This document shows, in pieces, positions 60,337-62,451 of a DNA stretch of 62,451 nt. The notes under the pieces were generated by a model. That model was not told the DNA's origin and made no database searches. It worked only from the letters and a program-made list of their open reading frames with translations. The stretch is from Sunxiuqinia dokdonensis. Lineage in GTDB: Bacteria > Bacteroidota > Bacteroidia > Bacteroidales > Prolixibacteraceae. Position 1 is the stretch's first letter, and every line of letters starts with the position of its first letter. The stretch lies in the NCBI RefSeq assembly GCF_001270965.1, contig NZ_LGIA01000190.1, positions 1 through 62,451 on the forward strand, written 5' to 3'. A program made the translations under genes and the position numbers.

Positions 60337-61056
60337 TCATTCATTCTTTGCTTGCCCGATGACCATCAGCTGCGGAGCAGTTTGAAAGCCATGCTTGTCC
60401 AAACGTTCCCTGAAAAGCGGAAGCTGCTCTTTGGTTTGATCAAACTCCGGTCGTCCTTGCAGCTCCTCCAGCAGGCTGGCCATTTCGCGATATTTATCTT
60501 CCAGAAAAAGTTCTTCCCGGTTGATCGTTTTCATTTTTAGGTGAAGAAAAGAATCAATGACCTCAACTTTGTTTTGACTGATGATTTCGAGAATTTCTTC
60601 GGGCGTCCAGGTGGGCCGATGGATGATGCCGTGCAAGCGGTCGACGAACGATTTGAAATGATGCAGCATGCGATGGTTTTCCTGAGCCGGGGTAAGTTCC
60701 CCGTTCGAAACTTCATTGATAAGCAACCAGCCATTAGGCTTTAGCACCCGTTTCATTTCGACAAAGGTTTGCTCAATATTTTCAAGATGATGCAAGGCAT
60801 TGGACAGAGAAACGACATCGAACCTGTTGTCCTCAAAGTGCAACTGTTCGCCACTCATGGCTTGCAAGTCGATATGCTCCTGCGGAAAGCGCGCCCGGGC
60901 TTCCTTCAGCCATTGTTCTCCCGGGTCAACACCGGTGAGTTGGGCTTTTCCGTCGAAAGTGGTGTCAAGCAATTTGATGAAATCGCCGGCTCCGCAACCC
61001 ACATCCAAAACACGGGTAACAGGCTTGTCGCTGAAAAAATGTTGTAGTTGTTTCAT
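60337..61056 (-). CDS. class I SAM-dependent methyltransferase
   Basis: This 239-residue protein has the SAM-binding motif VLDVGCGAGDFIKLL and LTGVDPGEQWLKEA, with FDVVSLSNALHHLENI further on. The substrate is unknown. It starts 2 bases after the TauE gene, with which it forms an operon. Confidence 0.88.
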   Translation of the reverse strand: MKQLQHFFSDKPVTRVLDVGCGAGDFIKLLDTTFDGKAQLTGVDPGEQWLKEARARFPQEHIDLQAMSGEQLHFEDNRFDVVSLSNALHHLENIEQTFVEMKRVLKPNGWLLINEVSNGELTPAQENHRMLHHFKSFVDRLHGIIHRPTWTPEEILEIISQNKVEVIDSFLHLKMKTINREELFLEDKYREMASLLEELQGRPEFDQTKEQLPLFRERLDKHGFQTAPQLMVIGQAKNE

Positions 61057-61058
61057 AA

Positions 61059-61814
61059 TTATATCAATAACAAAAAGGCCGAAAGGGCGGTAATCACAAT
61101 CACAGCAGCACGATAGACTTTTTCAGGGATTTTCCGAACCAGCAAAATCCCCAAAAAGGCACCCAGCGCGATGGCTGGTAAAACCATCAAATCCAATTTC
61201 AGGCTGGGCCAGCTAATGGTTTTCCAAACAAAAACATGGAGTGGAAATTTTGAAAAATTCAGAATCAGGAAAAACCAGGCTGAGGTGCCAATAAAACTGT
61301 TTTTTGGCAGGTGCATTGCCAGCAGGTAGATGGCAAAAATGGGGCCGGCAACATTACCAATCATTGTGGCAAATCCGCCCAGCACGCCCATCGAAGCGGC
61401 AAACCACCAGCTATCGGGGAAAAAGGTTTTGCCTTTCCGGCGATCGTGCCACAACATCAAGCCAATACACAGAAAAACCAGGATGGCGATCAGGTCTTTG
61501 AACTGTTCGTCGTTCACCACCTCCCCCACCCACAAGGCCAGTCCGACTCCAACAAATGCCCAGGGCAGGATCTTCACCAGGTAGCTCCATTCTGCGTGAC
61601 GACGATAATAGCCTACGCCAAACAGGTCGGCCATCATTAAAATGGGCAGGAGTATTCCGGTGGACTGTTTTCCCCCGAAAATAAAGGCCAGCACCGGAAC
61701 CACGATCATGGAAACGCCAGGCACACCAACCTTCGACATGCCAATGAGCATGCCGCAAACAGCCATTAAAACCCATTGCAGGGGTGTCAAATCAAAGGGT
61801 GAAAGCACTTCCAT
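61059..61814 (-). CDS. TauE/SafE family sulfite exporter-like protein
   Basis: This 251-residue membrane protein has about eight helices and the TauE/SafE pattern (GMLIGMSKVGVPGVSMIVVP, GGFATMIGNVAGPIFAIYLL). Members export sulfite or sulfoacetate, but the substrate here is unknown. It is first in an operon with the methyltransferase. Confidence 0.9.
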   Translation of the reverse strand: MEVLSPFDLTPLQWVLMAVCGMLIGMSKVGVPGVSMIVVPVLAFIFGGKQSTGILLPILMMADLFGVGYYRRHAEWSYLVKILPWAFVGVGLALWVGEVVNDEQFKDLIAILVFLCIGLMLWHDRRKGKTFFPDSWWFAASMGVLGGFATMIGNVAGPIFAIYLLAMHLPKNSFIGTSAWFFLILNFSKFPLHVFVWKTISWPSLKLDLMVLPAIALGAFLGILLVRKIPEKVYRAAVIVITALSAFLLLI

Positions 61815-61870
61815 TGTATCTGTTTAGAAGCACAAATGTAATAAAGTTGGCCCGGAACAGGCAGGAAGCA

Positions 61871-61906
61871 GTCTAAAAAAAAGAGGCCGGAACAAGCCGG
61901 CCTCAA
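61871..61906 (-). terminator. terminator of the YXWGXW gene
   Basis: GAGGCCGG and CCGGCCTC form a stem with a short loop, followed by a long T-run on the minus strand. Confidence 0.9.
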
Positions 61907-61974
61907 ACCCAAAAACACTTAACAAACAAGTATACAAAAACACAGGACGTTCATCAACCGATTGGTTAATCTTT

Positions 61975-62310
61975 TTAAAAGAAGAAAAACTTCTTCTTCT
62001 CAATTTTTTCCCATTTTCCGGGAATCCACTTCCAGCCTTTTGCCTGCTTCTGCCAATGGCCGGGGCTCCATTGCTTATTTTCCTTTTTAGGCGCCCAGTG
62101 CGGGCCCACCCAAACATACATTTTCGATTGCCGGTGCCAAATCCAATGGCCTGGAATGAGTTGATAATCGGGGCCGGGCTTGTCAGGTACCGGTAACTTG
62201 ACTTCTGGCGGACTCGGCTTTTGTTCCACGGTCACCTGTGCTTGTCCGGTTTCGGAACAAAGAAAAAAGAGAGCAAGTCCGAAAAGGAGAATGCGTATGC
62301 TTTGTTTCAT
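61975..62310 (-). CDS. YXWGXW repeat protein
   Basis: This 111-residue exported protein has a signal peptide (ILLFGLALFFLCSETGQAQ) and Trp-rich repeats of the YXWGXW family (LIPGHWIWHRQSKMYVWVGP, WSPGHWQKQAKGWKWIPG). It ends in a Lys/Phe-rich tail (EKKKFFFF). The function is unknown. It lies 15 bases after the partial gene at the right edge. Confidence 0.82.
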   Translation of the reverse strand: MKQSIRILLFGLALFFLCSETGQAQVTVEQKPSPPEVKLPVPDKPGPDYQLIPGHWIWHRQSKMYVWVGPHWAPKKENKQWSPGHWQKQAKGWKWIPGKWEKIEKKKFFFF

Positions 62311-62325
62311 GGCTTCGAGGCTTTT

Positions 62326-62451
62326 TTAATTGTTTTCGCGAACTGAAAGTTCAAAAACAGTGCCAAGAAGGGCGGGATAGATTTTGGTCGGCCCTTGATA
62401 CCCGATTAAGGTGGAGTTTGTCACTTCTTTGTATCCATATTTGGTTCCTTG
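62326..62451 (-). CDS. C-terminal end of an unknown gene
   Basis: About 41 residues are visible before the stop at 62326-62328 (KYGYKEVTNSTLIGYQGPTK, PALLGTVFELSVREN). The rest is past the right edge. No family can be named. It precedes the YXWGXW gene in the same direction. Confidence 0.6.
   Translation of the reverse strand, partial: QGTKYGYKEVTNSTLIGYQGPTKIYPALLGTVFELSVRENN

Overview
The window reads as chromosomal DNA of a Bacteroidota species, most likely a marine or sediment Bacteroidales/Marinilabiliales-type organism. The signs are a TonB-dependent receptor with an N-terminal carboxypeptidase-like domain, beta-barrel families DUF5777 and OprP-like, HU-CCDC81/SPOR and DUF2807 proteins, GH29 fucosidase, an AmmeMemoRadiSam pair, and several promoters with the Bacteroidota-type -7 element TAnnTTTG. 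No rRNA, tRNA, prophage, IS transposase or CRISPR array was seen. The lineage is an inference.

1-11.5 kb is a phosphate block, all on the minus strand. An eight-gene operon runs porin-pstS-pstC-pstA-pstB-phoU-phoB-phoR. Beyond a terminator lies a second unit encoding a beta-helix lipoprotein and a TonB-dependent receptor (cut by the left edge). Both units, and a small secreted protein gene 16 kb away at 27270, are preceded by direct repeats of a TGTAAT-like motif (TTACA/TTAAT on the other strand) at an exact 11-bp step. I interpret these as PhoB boxes and therefore as a local Pho regulon of three transcription units.

11.5-17.1 kb holds a SIMPL-domain protein, a CHRD lipoprotein / haem-binding lipoprotein / YceI / DUF5777 barrel cluster, and an ECF sigma factor overlapping a protein that joins an inner-membrane helix to an outer-membrane-type barrel. 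17.2-28.3 kb holds metK with a SAM-II-like riboswitch, a TPR histidine kinase, galE, an HU/SPOR protein, trpS, and a TrpB-like enzyme behind a Trp-codon leader peptide and terminator. 28.3-37.6 kb holds two haem-binding proteins, two secreted M3 peptidases (Dcp and PepF types), a flavin reductase, a methyltransferase and the AmrS/AmrB pair. 37.6-49.7 kb holds dnaG, a flavin-binding protein, an epimerase, a ROK kinase plus sugar MFS transporter, a PpsR-like kinase, fucosidase, an HU protein and a DsrE protein. 49.7-53.9 kb is an osmotic-stress group: betaine-binding lipoprotein, Usp, BCCT carrier and MscL. The rest holds a SPOR lipoprotein, a GIY-YIG protein, a membrane-anchored receiver protein, coaX, twin DUF2807 proteins, an exported oxidoreductase, a TauE/methyltransferase pair and a YXWGXW protein.

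The least explained signals are three intergenic arrays of tandem, hairpin-forming units. Two have an exact 41-bp period with unrelated sequences (21741-21928 and 32340-32570), and one has an exact 22-bp period (48571-48706). They share an architecture but not a sequence, and I do not recognise them as a described element.
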